From NCBI RefSeq assembly GCF_029227915.1, contig NC_079883.1:28272001-28336000 (forward strand): a stretch of DNA of 64,000 nucleotides, written 5' to 3'. Under the pieces are notes generated by a model, which saw only the letters and a program-made list of their open reading frames with translations, was not told the DNA's origin and searched no databases. Shown in pieces: positions 1 to 11,756 of the stretch (positions are counted from its first letter, which is position 1; each line of letters opens with the position of its first letter). A program made the translations under genes and the position numbers. The DNA comes from Hydractinia symbiolongicarpus (Eukaryota; Cnidaria; Hydrozoa; Anthoathecata; Hydractiniidae).

Positions 1-1266
1 TACCAGATACAACCGGTGAAAATTAATCTGACAGAATTAGAAATATCCACTATTGCAGCTTCTATCAAGAGACTTAAGAATAGAAAATATTATCAAAATT
101 TAGTTGGTAGTGCTAAACACAATCAAAGAAAGGAACAAATGAAATCATACAGTGCTCAACGGTCTGATAAAAAGAAGTGTACCCAATTAGGTGAATGTGA
201 CATACAAAAAAATATGAAAGCAAAATATACAAAGAAAGTGATCAAGTTCAGACAAGAAGTTGCAAAAGGCCCATATTATGTTTGTTTTGTTTGCAACAGA
301 TGTCTATATCGGCGTTCAGTTAAAATATTCAAAGATGGATATGCAGAGTTAAGTAGTGATTTCTATTATTCCCATGTTACCAGCTTTGATAATGAGGCAT
401 ATATATGTGTGACATGTGATAAGAAATTGAAGAAGAAAGTTGTCCCATGTCAAGCTGTATGTAACAAATTATATATATGTGAAATACCAGAAGAGTTGAT
501 TGATTTGAGAAAACTCGAAAAAGTCATAATTTCACAGAGGATTCTTTTTAAAAAAGTCGTAATAATGCCAAAAGGACAATCTCCGAAAATGAAAGGTACA
601 ATATGTAATGTACCACTTGAGGCAGATGATGTTTGTAATAATTTACCTAGAGGTGCTGATAGCAATGGTGTAATTATGCTAAAATTGAAACGAAAGCATG
701 TTTTCCGTGGCCACGTACTGTTTGAACCAGTAAGACCACATGTTGTTAAGGCTGCTCTGTTATATTTGAAGCTTAATAACCCATTGTATGCAGAAATCAC
801 AATAAACATGGAGCAGTTGAACACTAGTTCGATTATGCAAAATGAAAATTCTACTGATGAGAATGAGCAAGGTAGCTCTACGCATGACATACCAGAAGAA
901 ATAGAGGAAAATCCCCTAGATCAACATAGACTTGGTTGTAATGAAACTACATTGATATCTGAGATTCCAGTTACTGAAACTGAGAATGTTTCGATCGCTC
1001 CTTGTGAAGGTAAAAATCCATTGGGTGTTTTGAGTGATCAATTCTGTGAAGAGTTAGCACATCCTACTGGAGTAAAAGTTGATCGTAAAATCAAATTATC
1101 TCCATCTAAGTATTTTAATCAAAGGCTATTGAACTATAAACAAAGATTTGCATCAGAGCCAGATTATATATTTTTTGTTCATTCAATTTGGCAACAACAA
1201 AGTTTAACTAATAGTATCAACATTGCAATGAAAAAAATCAGAGGTAACTGCGGGTATGCTCAGTAG
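1..1266 (+). pseudogene. Helitron replicase N-terminal fragment, frameshifted
   Basis: The reading frame is open from the left edge, so the true start is outside the window. The protein has a basic N-terminus, then a cysteine-rich stretch with CxxC pairs (YVCFVCNRC, YICVTCDKK) typical of the DUF6570 region. It ends in a segment like the start of Helitron_like_N (FFVHSIWQQQSLTNSINIAMKK). At about 1247-1253 the frame breaks: shifting by one base restores a family-like TAGMLSRNDTN stretch up to a stop near 1294. A one-base indel has therefore truncated the protein before the Rep catalytic motif. No helicase follows. It is not expected to be functional. Confidence 0.7.
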
Positions 1267-3518
1267 AAATGATACAAATCTGGTCCAAGTTTGAAGTAAA
1301 CATCACGAACTCTTAATCAAATGCTATGTAAGTTTGAAAAAAAGTAGCCTTTTTGCCTACATTTTTACCTTATTTGACAGTATCGACAAATTGTACTTCA
1401 AGTTAAAAAGCCTAAAAATTTCTTCGTTTTTTTACTGAGGAAAATTTGAGGCAAGGTCATTCATGGCCTTATGCAAAACTGTTACTATAATTTTTTCCTG
1501 CTTAAATCTATGTTGAGCACAGGTGAGGTCTCGGTAGATAGGAAAATTTTTGTCCATATAAACACAAGGAAAATGTCATATTGAAAAACAAAACATGGAA
1601 TCACAGTCCCGATATTTACTTGCGCACGCATCTAAGTGATTACGTAATGCCCTATGCGCACGCCGAAATGGAGGTAAAAATGTAAACAAACTAAGCGGAA
1701 AAGTTACCTCCATTTCTGCGCGCGCAGGAAAAACACGGCACTATGATTGAGTGTCCTTTGTATCGACTCTTTATATTTGAGTAAAACAAAGCACTTTATA
1801 ATTTTCTGCGAATACTTTCTCTCTAAAAAGATGGTTACAATGATATTTTAGGCGAGACCAAGTTGATAAGTCATTGTACTAGCCAAGTATACTTAGCACT
1901 CTTATTTCGAAAAAACGAGCGCGGAAATGAAATGTTGTGGACGGTTGACCTGGGTAGCTATGTCGGCTATCATTGTACGGGCGCGACTGACTCATTTTTT
2001 GTCAAATAAAAAATAAAAATAAAATTCACTATAAAAACAGAAAACCCGAAACATTGATGTATAATATTCACCAGATACTTTATACCTTCTAATATACAAC
2101 GAAAATATATTTCATCGCGGTCTGTAATGACGAAGATAGAACATTTCTGATTTGCTTTTTTCCTTCTTTATTTATTTATTTATATTTTACCAATCACAGT
2201 GTGTATGATATAATTCATTAAGCACCAGGGAAAAGTAACAGGTGTCTTTTTATGGTATTTTTTTATATTTTTTGTGCTCACCTGTTGTTTACTAATAGTG
2301 AAAATCGACAAGTAAAAAGAAAAGAGCAACATGCGTAATTAATTTTGTAAAATTTGAAATACATGCCAACACGGAATTTTCTCCTCAACTTTTTGAACTT
2401 TTTTTTTTTGTTTCTTTTTTCAAATATTTTTTTTTAATTCCCTTCATTATCATTTTTGATGCATATTTTATTTTATTTTTTTTGTTTCTTAATGAGATTG
2501 ATCAGCCCTATATTTGCATAATATTTTATTTTACTTTTGCAATTTTTACACTTTTTAAATAAGGAGTACTCTGCGCGGTTGTGAAATACATGTAAATAAT
2601 TCATGGAAAATATACTTGAGATGAAAAACAAAATTTTTGGTTTTATATTTTCACAAATCGACACTTTGGAATATTCCATGGTGAATATTTTCTGTATATA
2701 TATAAACAATTCGAACAATTCTGAAAGATTAATTTAATTAAAATAACAGTCTACAACAATATTTGTGATCAAATTCGTAGCGCAGTCTTCATTCTTTACG
2801 AATATCAAGATACGCACAAAGCCGGCGTAGCACTAAGTCGCGGGGTCAGGTCGGACTTTAAAAGTCGTGACGTTACGGCAATCGGTTAAAAAATCGGTCG
2901 AAGATACGGTAAAATATTGACCTCAAGTTTTCGCCGAACATGTAACTCTGTTTACCGTAAAAATTTGTAACTCCCTAACTCACCAACTCGCAACTTCCTA
3001 ACTTCCCGGTTTTATAACTCGAACATTTCCTAGACTAGATATTTTTTCTCATAAAAGTCAGGGAAATACATCACTTTTTTCTGATAAGTCAGGGGGCAAA
3101 AATTCTCTGCACCTGCTATGAACCCCTGGTATATAAGGTTGAACTGGGAATCATGATTGCATATTTTCCTGCAGAGCAATGAACAAACCTCAATAAAACT
3201 TAGCCACTATATAATAAGAATGAAACAGTCAATGGTCATCCAAATTTTTGTTGTAATTTGTGAAAATTATTTCTCGCTCTAAGTTGTATTTGTGAACAAA
3301 ATTTTATGTGAAAATGCATCATGTCGATATCATTTGTTCGGAAACTTTTCTAATAGAAATTTCATCTTTTCAAATATTTTGCAGAAATGAACTTCTAGAA
3401 TTTAATTTATATCACCTTTAATTTGAAGCATATTTTGTGAGAAAGACTATTCTTTCCAAAACTGTACCACATTTCTTAAAATTTTGTTCGGATTTTTTTT
3501 CCAGGAAATGCTGTACAT
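1267..3518. other. Non-coding stretch between the two Helitron-like blocks
   Basis: No supported gene. It holds a GC-rich near-palindrome (1657-1677 with 1704-1724) and long T-rich runs around 2400-2480. A polypyrimidine tract ending in cag at about 3503 precedes the second coding block and could be an old splice acceptor. Confidence 0.5.
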
Positions 3519-4518
3519 GTGTACGTACATGATGTATCACCTGTAAAAACGTCAAGAAGGAACAGTAATGTGGTGTATTTCAATATGAAACTTCAGGCGG
3601 AAGACAAAAATTACCGTGGAATTTCCTATCGTATGGATTTGAAGGAGGCATTCGATTCTGCAATGGAACATAAATCGCCAGTAAAAATAACCACCGTTGT
3701 AACCAGGCCGAATAAGTTCTCAAATGAACTCATGGATTTAGAAGTTACGAAAGATTCCAATGTAGAACCGACAGATGCGTCCTTTGAATCAAAGCCAATG
3801 CCAGTACAATCTGTAGATGTCACAGTCAAGGAGATCAAAGGCGGAAACCATGTGAACCAGTTGGTTAATGTAAAGGGTTATTTACACTCATTACAACAAA
3901 GTATTCTGTTGAGCCAATCCTAATGAAAACTGCCATTATAAATGATGAAAATGATAACATGTTTGTGGAACTATGGGGATCATTTGCAACAAATGTTACT
4001 ACAAATGGCTCATATGTATTGCAAAATTTACGTTTGAAGGAATGGCCAACAGGACTCTTCAAATTATCAACGCAAGGTGTGTCTAAAGTTGTGGCATCTG
4101 ATGAAATATTTGCCCTTGTAATGATGACGTAGCCAACATTGATTTTCAAATTGCAGATTTCCCCCCGATGAGTATTGAGTCCATATCTCGAAAGTTGGCG
4201 TGTCCCAAGTGTCGGAAAACATCACAGGATAACCATTCAACCTTGTTCATATGTGAGCATTGTCAATTATCTACATTAAAAAAGAATGCTAAGATAAATT
4301 TTACATTATCAGCAATGTTCTTGGTTGAAAACAAGCCTGAAACAATCACATTGTTTTGGAATAGTGTTGAAGATTTTTACACCAAAGTTGCAATGCCGAT
4401 TCCAGGTGACCAGAATCAAGTTGTGTATGATATGCTGTCGAAAGTTGGGCTCAAAATACTATTTGATCGCAAGTTCCACTGTGTTGGTTCAAGTAATGCA
4501 TTGAATAGACAAGCATAA
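3519..4518 (+). pseudogene. RPA1-like ssDNA-binding protein, broken by two frameshifts
   Basis: Three overlapping frames (3519-3923, to about 4132, and 4130-4518) read as one protein if two frameshifts are allowed, near 3890 and 4118. The final block has a C4 zinc motif (CPKC, 13 residues, then CEHC) followed by a hydrophobic beta-rich tail. This matches the zinc-ribbon OB fold (DBD-C) of the large replication protein A subunit. The upstream part looks like the preceding OB fold. Cellular RPA1 is about 600 aa, so this is only a C-terminal portion. The frameshifts and the neighbouring Helitron fragment favour a transposon-carried copy over a host gene. Confidence 0.6.
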
Positions 4519-4574
4519 ACAGATACTTTATACTTTTATTTTTTGTTTACTTTGTTCGATTTTTTGAGATGTAG

Positions 4575-4918
4575 TTTATAACTCTTGTGATTTTGCGGTA
4601 TAGCAATAAATGTGTTCTTTAAAACAGGAGTTATTTTACTCCTGTTTTAAAGAACACATACACATAGTATATCTTTACTATATTGATTTGCATCTCACGA
4701 TTTTCATGTTGTATCACTCTTGTGATTTTGCGGTATAGCAGTAAATGTGTTCTTCAACGGGAGTGAAGTTTAGAGTTTGTATATCTTTACTATATTGATT
4801 TGCATCTCCAGATTTTCATGTTGTATCACTCTTGTGATTTTGCAGTATAGCAATAAATATTCTTTAACAGGAGTGAAATTTACAGTATATCTTTACTATA
4901 TTGATTTGCATCTCATGT
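4575..4918. repeat. Three-copy tandem repeat, units about 135 and 112 bp
   Basis: A unit starting actcttgtgattttgc recurs at 4581, 4716 and 4828. Each copy continues with a conserved tail (tatctttactatattgattt). The first copy contains a perfect inverted repeat at 4611-4658. Later copies have shorter, diverged versions of that segment. Confidence 0.85.
4611..4658. repeat. Perfect 20-bp inverted repeat with 8-nt loop
   Basis: The arms 4611-4630 and 4639-4658 are exact reverse complements (tgtgttctttaaaacaggag and its complement), separated by ttatttta. The transcript of either strand would form a strong hairpin. Confidence 0.95.
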
Positions 4919-5236
4919 TGTGTTTAAAATAAAAAAAGTATTCCACCTGATTAGTGAGTATATAATCATTTTTCCTGGCTATCTCCACCATTTTGAAGCA
5001 CTCGCGCCAGAATTTCGGGGCAATACTTTTCAGACCCCCGAACTTTTGACCTTCGAAGGCGTGTTGTCTTATTCAGCTTCGGGTTTGAGCGCCAACATTG
5101 AAAATCTCGCGATAAACTTCCGATTCATGTCCCGATTTGTCTTTCTGAACAAGAGAACGACGTATGGCACTGCGCCAAAAACGAGACAAAATTTGTTCCC
5201 GAAGTTTATCCTGTAAACCACCATACTACAAATCAG

Positions 5237-5692
5237 AGTCTCCATAGACAATTTCTCTGCGTTCTTATGGCCTATCAACTTTCATAGCATAGCGTGATGC
5301 AGCCGGGCTCGACACGTATGAAACTAGGAACGATGGGGAAACTGAAATGTCCCACTATTAGACGACATTTGTTGCTTTGAAATTGACTTTGAATGTAATG
5401 CTCAACAAAAGAGAGCGAATATTTTCTCAGAAGTTTTTGGTTCAAAGGACCGGAAGCCTATTTCATCGAACCCGAACTTACTGTATTCCTCTGGGTCTAT
5501 TAACTTTCGTAGATTTTTGCGTACGAGATCTGTCAAATCTCAAAACTACGGAGCATGCGCAGATTAGAAAGCCTCCGCGTGAATAATGCGGCGTTTGTTG
5601 TCGTTCTCAGTTCCTTATGTTAAGTCCGGCCCGTACCACGCTTTGCTACGAAAGTTGATAGACTGAAAACGCAAAGAGTGGTCTATGGATAG
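5237..5692. repeat. Imperfect long inverted repeat (fold-back element candidate)
   Basis: The segment about 5237-5300 (tccatagac, then cctatcaactttcatagca) recurs as its reverse complement at about 5625-5692 (tgctacgaaagttgatag, then gtctatgga). The arms are about 65 bp with several mismatches and enclose about 320 bp. No coding frame inside is convincing. It may be an old fold-back transposon or MITE. Confidence 0.55.
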
Positions 5693-5884
5693 GCTAGGGA
5701 CCTGGAAAATTTGTCCCATTTAGCGAAAGTCCTACTTATCCGAAACATTTGCACACAGATGGTTATAGACGCAAGTCTTCTTGTTTAGCATTTAGACACA
5801 AACGTGGACAATAAAACAGAATTTCGAAGTTCGTTCCACAATGTTTCTGTAAAAAAGATACACAGTACGAACTTTTCAAGCTTC

Positions 5885-6020
5885 ACTTGTCTGACCTGCT
5901 CATTTGCTTACTGATCCGCTCTCTGATTGGTGACCTGCTTACTTACTCACTGATCCGCTCTCATTGACCCGCTCGCTTATTCGCTTACTGATCCGCTCTC
6001 TGATTTGCTCATTGATCCAA
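5885..6020. repeat. Degenerate short tandem repeat (about 20 bp)
   Basis: The motif cttactgatccgctctctga and variants recur five or six times with drift. Confidence 0.7.
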
Positions 6021-6564
6021 AACGAATTTAGGACTTAGATGATCATAGGTTATTTGATTTCGTGGAGAACAGTGTATGTAAAATAATAGGTTTTTTGTTT
6101 TTATATGTTTTTTACGTCAATTTAATTGGTTAGCTAATTTCTTTTGTGTTAGATTTTAGACGTGTATGTTTTTGAGCATGTGCTCACATTTGAAAAATAT
6201 CGCACGTTTTTTTACAAATTAGTTCCCAAATCTTAAACCAACTAATTCTTTCTGTCGCCAGCATGTCCCATTTTCCATATTTTTCAAGCCTTAGCGGGCG
6301 TCGCGAGTTTTGCTCCGCAATGTAAACGTGATAGATGCTGGCAATAGCGTACTTTTAATTGTTGTTTTAGCTGACCTACACATCTATAAAAGTAAAGGTT
6401 TTGTAACCTACCTGTGGACTAGTTTTGTGGCGTTGCAATATAAATATCCAGTTAGTATCTTCTAATCCGAAAATAACCTTTTTTTTTTCTAAACTCTATG
6501 CGGGACAATAATAACGCGGTATTTAGTAGTGAAAATACAAATGTGAGGCATATCTGACCTATAC

Positions 6565-6886
6565 ACCTTTCCCGAATTTCATAAATTATAAAAATTATGA
6601 CGTCATCCAAAATTTTATAATGTCTCTATGCTCTTCAAATAGAGATATTCAGATAGAATATCAAATTATCATGACAAAACTGAAGTTTTCAAAGTAATAT
6701 AATATTCTGTTTGGATTTTATTTAGATTTAAAGAAATTAATTATTTTGAAAACGAGACCATTCTTGGAAAGCTCGGCTATATGAAGGGTTTGCCGTAACT
6801 TTTGATAAGGAACTTAGGGATAAGAATCATTTTTAGTATCGACCTCTTTATTTGAGTTTGACATAATTAGGAAATTCGGGAAAGGT
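6565..6886. mobile_element. MITE-like element with 16-bp terminal inverted repeats
   Basis: ACCTTTCCCGAATTTC at 6565-6580 is matched exactly by its reverse complement at 6871-6886. The 322-bp interior is AT-rich and non-coding. I found no convincing target-site duplication. Confidence 0.6.
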
Positions 6887-8004
6887 CTATTGTCCTTACC
6901 AATATGCCCAATGACTTCTCTACTAAGATCAGGGTTTACAATATCGAATTTTAACCTATCCTACTGCTTAGCAATATGCTTCCGTGGCTTCTCTATTAAC
7001 CTACAACTTTGACTCAGCTAACAGTTAGCATTAATTTCATCGTAATATCACACCTTCATTACTCTTTTTTAGAATCGTTACAATTTTTTACGTAATTAAA
7101 AAATATATATATGTACACAATATAAAAGAAACAACAAGCAATCAGAAATATTCTTTGAGATTAAAACCTCGAAAATAGACCACTGCTCCCGTGTTTAATC
7201 GTAAAGTTAAAACGAATTGAATGTGAAAATCACAATGAAAATTTAGCTATTGATCACATCCATAAATCGAAACGCATATTTAACGAGGGCTTGTTAAATA
7301 TGTCAAATACAAACTTAGTTCTACATTTGATTCGTCTCCAAACATCATGGTGGATAAAAATACTTTGTGATTACGGCAAGCACTACTGATGATTTCCATA
7401 CTGTCACACGAAACATTACTTATTTTAAGCCATTGCTCAAAACATTTCCAACAGAAAAGACCAGATATCGCGGAAGAAAACGAAAAAATGAAGAAGAACA
7501 AAAAAAGAACCAACTCACCGCCCTCGTTTCAAAATACTAATAGTAGATTTAATTTAAGAAGAATAGGAATAAAATATAAATATAAATACAGAAAGAAAAG
7601 ATGTTACTTGTCAACCTGGTGCATACCAAATAGTCAACTTGGTATGCACAGCATCAGCTATGAACTGAAGTAAGCTACCTTTCCTAGTATTGCGAAAGCT
7701 ATTTTTGTATTTATAAAAATTTAAAACATATACAAATTAAAAATTTAATATTAAAATGTATAAAAAATAACGTAGATATTTGGGTGTAAGCATGAAGATG
7801 GTGTAAGTGAACGTCCAGCGTCATTTTTAAAAGCAATCAAGAAGTAAAAACTAAGTTTAAAAGCACGAAGCCCTGTTCAGAAAATATTTTAGCTATGCAT
7901 AAAATTCCCACCCAAAACTTATATATGCAATAAGAACTAAAATATTTAGACTTTCATTATTATTGCTGTCTCAAAGAAAGCAAAAAAATATAAAACAAGA
8001 ATGC
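6887..8004. other. Non-coding stretch before the first galactosyltransferase
   Basis: No gene supported. It is AT-rich. The short open frames at 7280-7673 overlap on both strands and look like chance frames. Confidence 0.4.
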
Positions 8005-9117
8005 TCAAACTGATGTAGAATAAATTTTTGTACGAAAAGCGTATAATATAAGACAACATACACAACACAATCCATAAAATGTTGACGCGTTGACTTGCAT
8101 GCATATACTTTTTTGCTGTTCTAAAGATTTGATGCGTCTGTGTATATGCACAATTTGCTGACCACTTAACCCGTCACCGTAACCGATGAGTAAAGACAAC
8201 GCGCAGTCACTAATTTCATATAAAAATATCTTTAATTCCACTTTAAGAAAACCTAAAATTCTACTTGGCGTAACACTAATATGTCGCATTAACACACCAA
8301 CATATGCGTCATCAACGCCAAATGGTGCCCAAACATCAACAGTTTGAAGTAAAGGCGAAAGCAAGTTACCAGAGAAAACATACATTGCTCCAACGCAAAA
8401 TGATGGAAATGTTGGTTCGCTAAATGTTTTATAAGAAACATAATGTCTATGGTTGTGATCACGTGGTACAGATGTTTTGTACACCCACCCTCCATAGTAG
8501 TTCTGTGCGTCGACATGTTGTAACTTCATTATCAACCGTGGTAGATGTACATAAACATCATCATCTGCTTTCAAAATAAACTTTGGTTTGTATTTCATAC
8601 TCCATTTAAAAGTTGCTAATAATTTTCTCGTTATTAAATCATAAGTGTCTATATAATCAACTAAAATAATATCTTGAAATTTTTTTGCTTCATCTGATAC
8701 ACGAGTTGGGTTTCTTGTTGTTCCCATGAAGAAAACTAATTTACATGTAATATTTTTGGGTATATATTTTGATTCTTTATACAACGTGTGCAAATGTTTA
8801 CATCTTCCCCATGTTTTACGAATTGCTTCTCTTTTTTCTCTATGTCTTTCATCATGAGGACTACTGCTCACCAAGATAAGCAAAAATAAGTTATACGAAA
8901 CATTTATTGGATAATGAACTATTTTGTCTTGATTATATTTTATTATATCATTTGGATCAGTTGGTATCTTTGCACGGTTATGATTGGGTAGTGAAGGCAA
9001 TACATAAATAGATATATAGAGCAGGCATAATACAAAAATTACGAAAAACTTCGAACAGCATACTTTTCGAAATATTAATGCGATAAATCTTTTTGTAACT
9101 GCTACCATTTTTAACAT
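8005..9117 (-). CDS. Beta-1,3-galactosyltransferase-like, GT31 family (paralog 1)
   Basis: A 370-aa type II Golgi glycosyltransferase in a single exon. A hydrophobic anchor spans residues 24-41. The catalytic region follows with GT31 hallmarks: REAIRKTWG at about 96-104, FFMGTT near 129, the metal-binding DxD-type motif ADDDVYVHL (DDD at 185-187), YYGG near 207, CVGAMYVFSG near 241 and the VDDAYVG block at 268-274. GT31 enzymes transfer Gal or GlcNAc in beta-1,3 linkage; the acceptor cannot be told from sequence. M1 and M4 are both possible starts. Odd points: residues 75-202 are nearly identical to paralog 2 although the flanks are not, and a second hydrophobic stretch (347-361, FYGLCCVCCLILYAF) lies near the C-terminus, which is unusual for the family. 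Confidence 0.93.
   Translation of the reverse strand: MLKMVAVTKRFIALIFRKVCCSKFFVIFVLCLLYISIYVLPSLPNHNRAKIPTDPNDIIKYNQDKIVHYPINVSYNLFLLILVSSSPHDERHREKREAIRKTWGRCKHLHTLYKESKYIPKNITCKLVFFMGTTRNPTRVSDEAKKFQDIILVDYIDTYDLITRKLLATFKWSMKYKPKFILKADDDVYVHLPRLIMKLQHVDAQNYYGGWVYKTSVPRDHNHRHYVSYKTFSEPTFPSFCVGAMYVFSGNLLSPLLQTVDVWAPFGVDDAYVGVLMRHISVTPSRILGFLKVELKIFLYEISDCALSLLIGYGDGLSGQQIVHIHRRIKSLEQQKSICMQVNASTFYGLCCVCCLILYAFRTKIYSTSV
8512..8894 (-). repeat. Gene-conversion tract shared with 12279-12661
   Basis: A gapless alignment of 383 bases with the other GT31 gene shows 11 mismatches by eye (about 97% identity). Identity drops sharply on both sides. Confidence 0.85.
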
Positions 9118-11756
9118 ATGTCTACCATTTTGTTTTAACCACAGGTGTTACGCATCACTAAGCTTGTGATAGGATGCAGCATCGTTCTTTAGCATGTATT
9201 GAAATCAAATGTTGTATGAACCATACGTTGTAACTTAAATGTTTTTGCAACACTTTTTTCGAAATATATATATTTTAAAATTATACTTCCTATAGCTAGC
9301 TTTAGAATATTCTATTTTAAGATGTCGTGCCACTAGATAACGTGATCGAATTTTTTTTTAATTTCCAGCTATATTTTCAAATCATAAAATAAAACCCGTG
9401 TGAATATAGCAAAACGTTTTTTGAATGTTAATTTTAATACAAGATCAGAAAAAGATCTATATCATCACCTTTTTAGTACGATGTTTATATTCACTGTAAG
9501 ATCTACCATATTGTTTTCGTATAAGTTTTTATTGTCTTTTGATATCGGTTAGGTTATGACGTCATAATCACGACATGTTTATTTTTAGTACTGTGGCGTG
9601 ATCTGAAGAAAAAAAATGCTTTTGTATTCGTGGGCTCACCTTGTCTGTTTGTGTTTACTAAAGACAATTTTAAATTTTAATTGCAGAAGAAAAAAATGTT
9701 ATATTTTTGTGTAATGGGTTTTACTTAAATATCATTAACTTCAAGGTAACGGTTATTCATGATCTTACATTAAATAAGTAGGGAGCTTTAAGTTTTTAAA
9801 AATTCTTCCTGTATACAAATTTTCTCTGGTTTATAACTGACCTATTTTTGTTTGCGAAATCTAAATAAAGTTTATAACAGCTGAAGTTTCTTAACGTTTT
9901 TAAATATCCAAATATGTTACTGTATTTTTATATTTTTTCTGGCTGGTAGTACAATCAGCCAACCAATCAGCAACTAGTGCTAGGATTGTAATTTTAATTC
10001 AGCCTCCATCAGGGCTTAGCTCTGTACTTATTATAAAATGGTAAAAATTTATTAAAATAAAGTTATTACATCTGTGAACTTTTGGTTGAAAAAAAAAAAT
10101 TCTTATTATAAGCAATAGTTAAGAAAGATATGGGCGTTATTTCGATTAGCCACGACAATGTTCCCGTATGGTTTTCTTTTATGCATTTATGAAACTTTTC
10201 TTTTTAAAGCGCAGCTGATTTATACCGCTGTTATAGTATAATCATTGTAAGAAGTTTAAACCAACTTATTAACTTGAAAGTTCCAACAAAATTGTTGAAG
10301 TAACATAGAAATCGTTCCCGGTATACTGAATTACGCATTTCCATGTGTATGCCTGTCAATTCTCTATTTTCCAGACCGCATGTTCCTGAAATATACACTA
10401 TAAATAAAGTGTGTTTTCACCTACTTCTGCCATATTTATTACACACTTATTTAACTATATCTAACTAATAATCAGGAGGGGAGGGTGTGAAGGGGGGACG
10501 CACATAATTTGGTAGGGTATGATAAAATATTTTTACTTTAAACTCCAAATGGATACTTTACATTTTATTTACATAGGCTTACAAGGGGTAAACGAGACGA
10601 AATGTCACAATTCTTCCGCTGAAAACAAAAAAGACATGTTAGTTAAAAAGGGAGAGGGTCATTGAATCTTGTTTTCACGGCTTGCTTCTTGCACCAGTCA
10701 CACATACCATAAAACGAAAAAGAAACACTGAGGTCGGAATTAGAGGATCACCGCTACCTAGACCGCTGTTGCCACAACTTCTGTGAAGATATATCAAAAA
10801 TTAAAATTAACTACAACTTTGATGTATTGAGAAATTCGATGCATTAATAGAGCAATTGCATTTTTTAAAGATATGGGGTTTATAGAGAAATGTATTTGGA
10901 AAAAGAATACCATTTCCTTTTTGGAAAACAAATTCTTATGTTAAGATTCAGGGCTCCATTAGTGTAGTTTATTAAAATAGCGAACTCTAGGATTAGGCGA
11001 AGCCACCCACATTTCCAGAATTTTTCTACGAGTTAAAACGACGACTGCGTGAAAACCGTGGTCAGGATTGACTATATAGTGCACACTTGCTAATCCGAAC
11101 ACGTGAGGGATCGGAGAATGTGTTTAAAGAAACGAATTCTTAAATGGTGTAGCAGGATACAGAAAAGTTTCATAAACCAGGGAATCAGCATGATATCTGT
11201 GTTAGACAGCATTGTAAGAACAATTTCGTTTCCAACTCTTTAGGCGAGGGAAAGTTAATCTTCTGGTTAATGTTTCACACCCAAAAAGTAGATCAATGTG
11301 GTGTGCGTTTTATTGATGAAAAAAGATGTCGATGCGTTTACGTTTTCAAAGTGCTATTGATATTGTAAATCTTTTGTCCTTTTTTCTTTTACTTTTTGGG
11401 GCGTTACAACTTATTTTGACGTTCCTTCTATCAGTTCTGGAGTAACAACACATCTATGAAACTCAAAGGACCTCACATCCTCTCCTAAAATAACTAAGAC
11501 ATGCAGTAGTTAGAATTAAATAATGGCGAGCCAAAATGCTAGTTTTTTTGTTTAATGTTTTGGTCTGAGATCAGGTAATACAAGGTAAAAGAAAAACGCA
11601 TTAGAAATGAATTGAAAAACATCCACGCGCTAGCAAATAAAGTATGTGCGCGCTGGCACGCTAACCAAAAGATCAACTTTCCTTTGTCTTATTCTTCATA
11701 ACAAGGAAAAAAACGAGCAGCCATATTTAAAAAATAGCAATCTTTAGTTCTTGTTT
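9118..11756. other. Intergenic region between the two galactosyltransferases
   Basis: No gene or recognisable RNA was seen. It is AT-rich with scattered poly-A and poly-T runs. It must include the 5' flank of paralog 1 and the 3' flank of paralog 2. Confidence 0.5.

Larger units (their letters stand above)
1..4518 (+). mobile_element. Degenerate Helitron-like element (replicase N-terminus plus RPA-like part)
   Basis: Two decayed coding blocks on the same strand look like parts of one Helitron-type element. The first (to 1266) resembles the DUF6570 and Helitron_like_N region of Helitron replicases. The second (3519-4518) resembles an RPA1-type single-stranded DNA-binding protein, which some animal and plant Helitrons carry. 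The Rep catalytic region and the SF1 helicase expected between them are absent, so this is a deleted copy or a fragment. The left end lies outside the window and I could not identify the right terminus (hairpin plus CTRR). Linking the two blocks into one element is inference. Confidence 0.65.

Noticed and set aside
450-890. 146-aa minus ORF
   Set aside because: It is the complement of the Helitron replicase frame.
7280-7673. Small overlapping ORFs on both strands
   Set aside because: Low complexity, no conserved features and no splice context.
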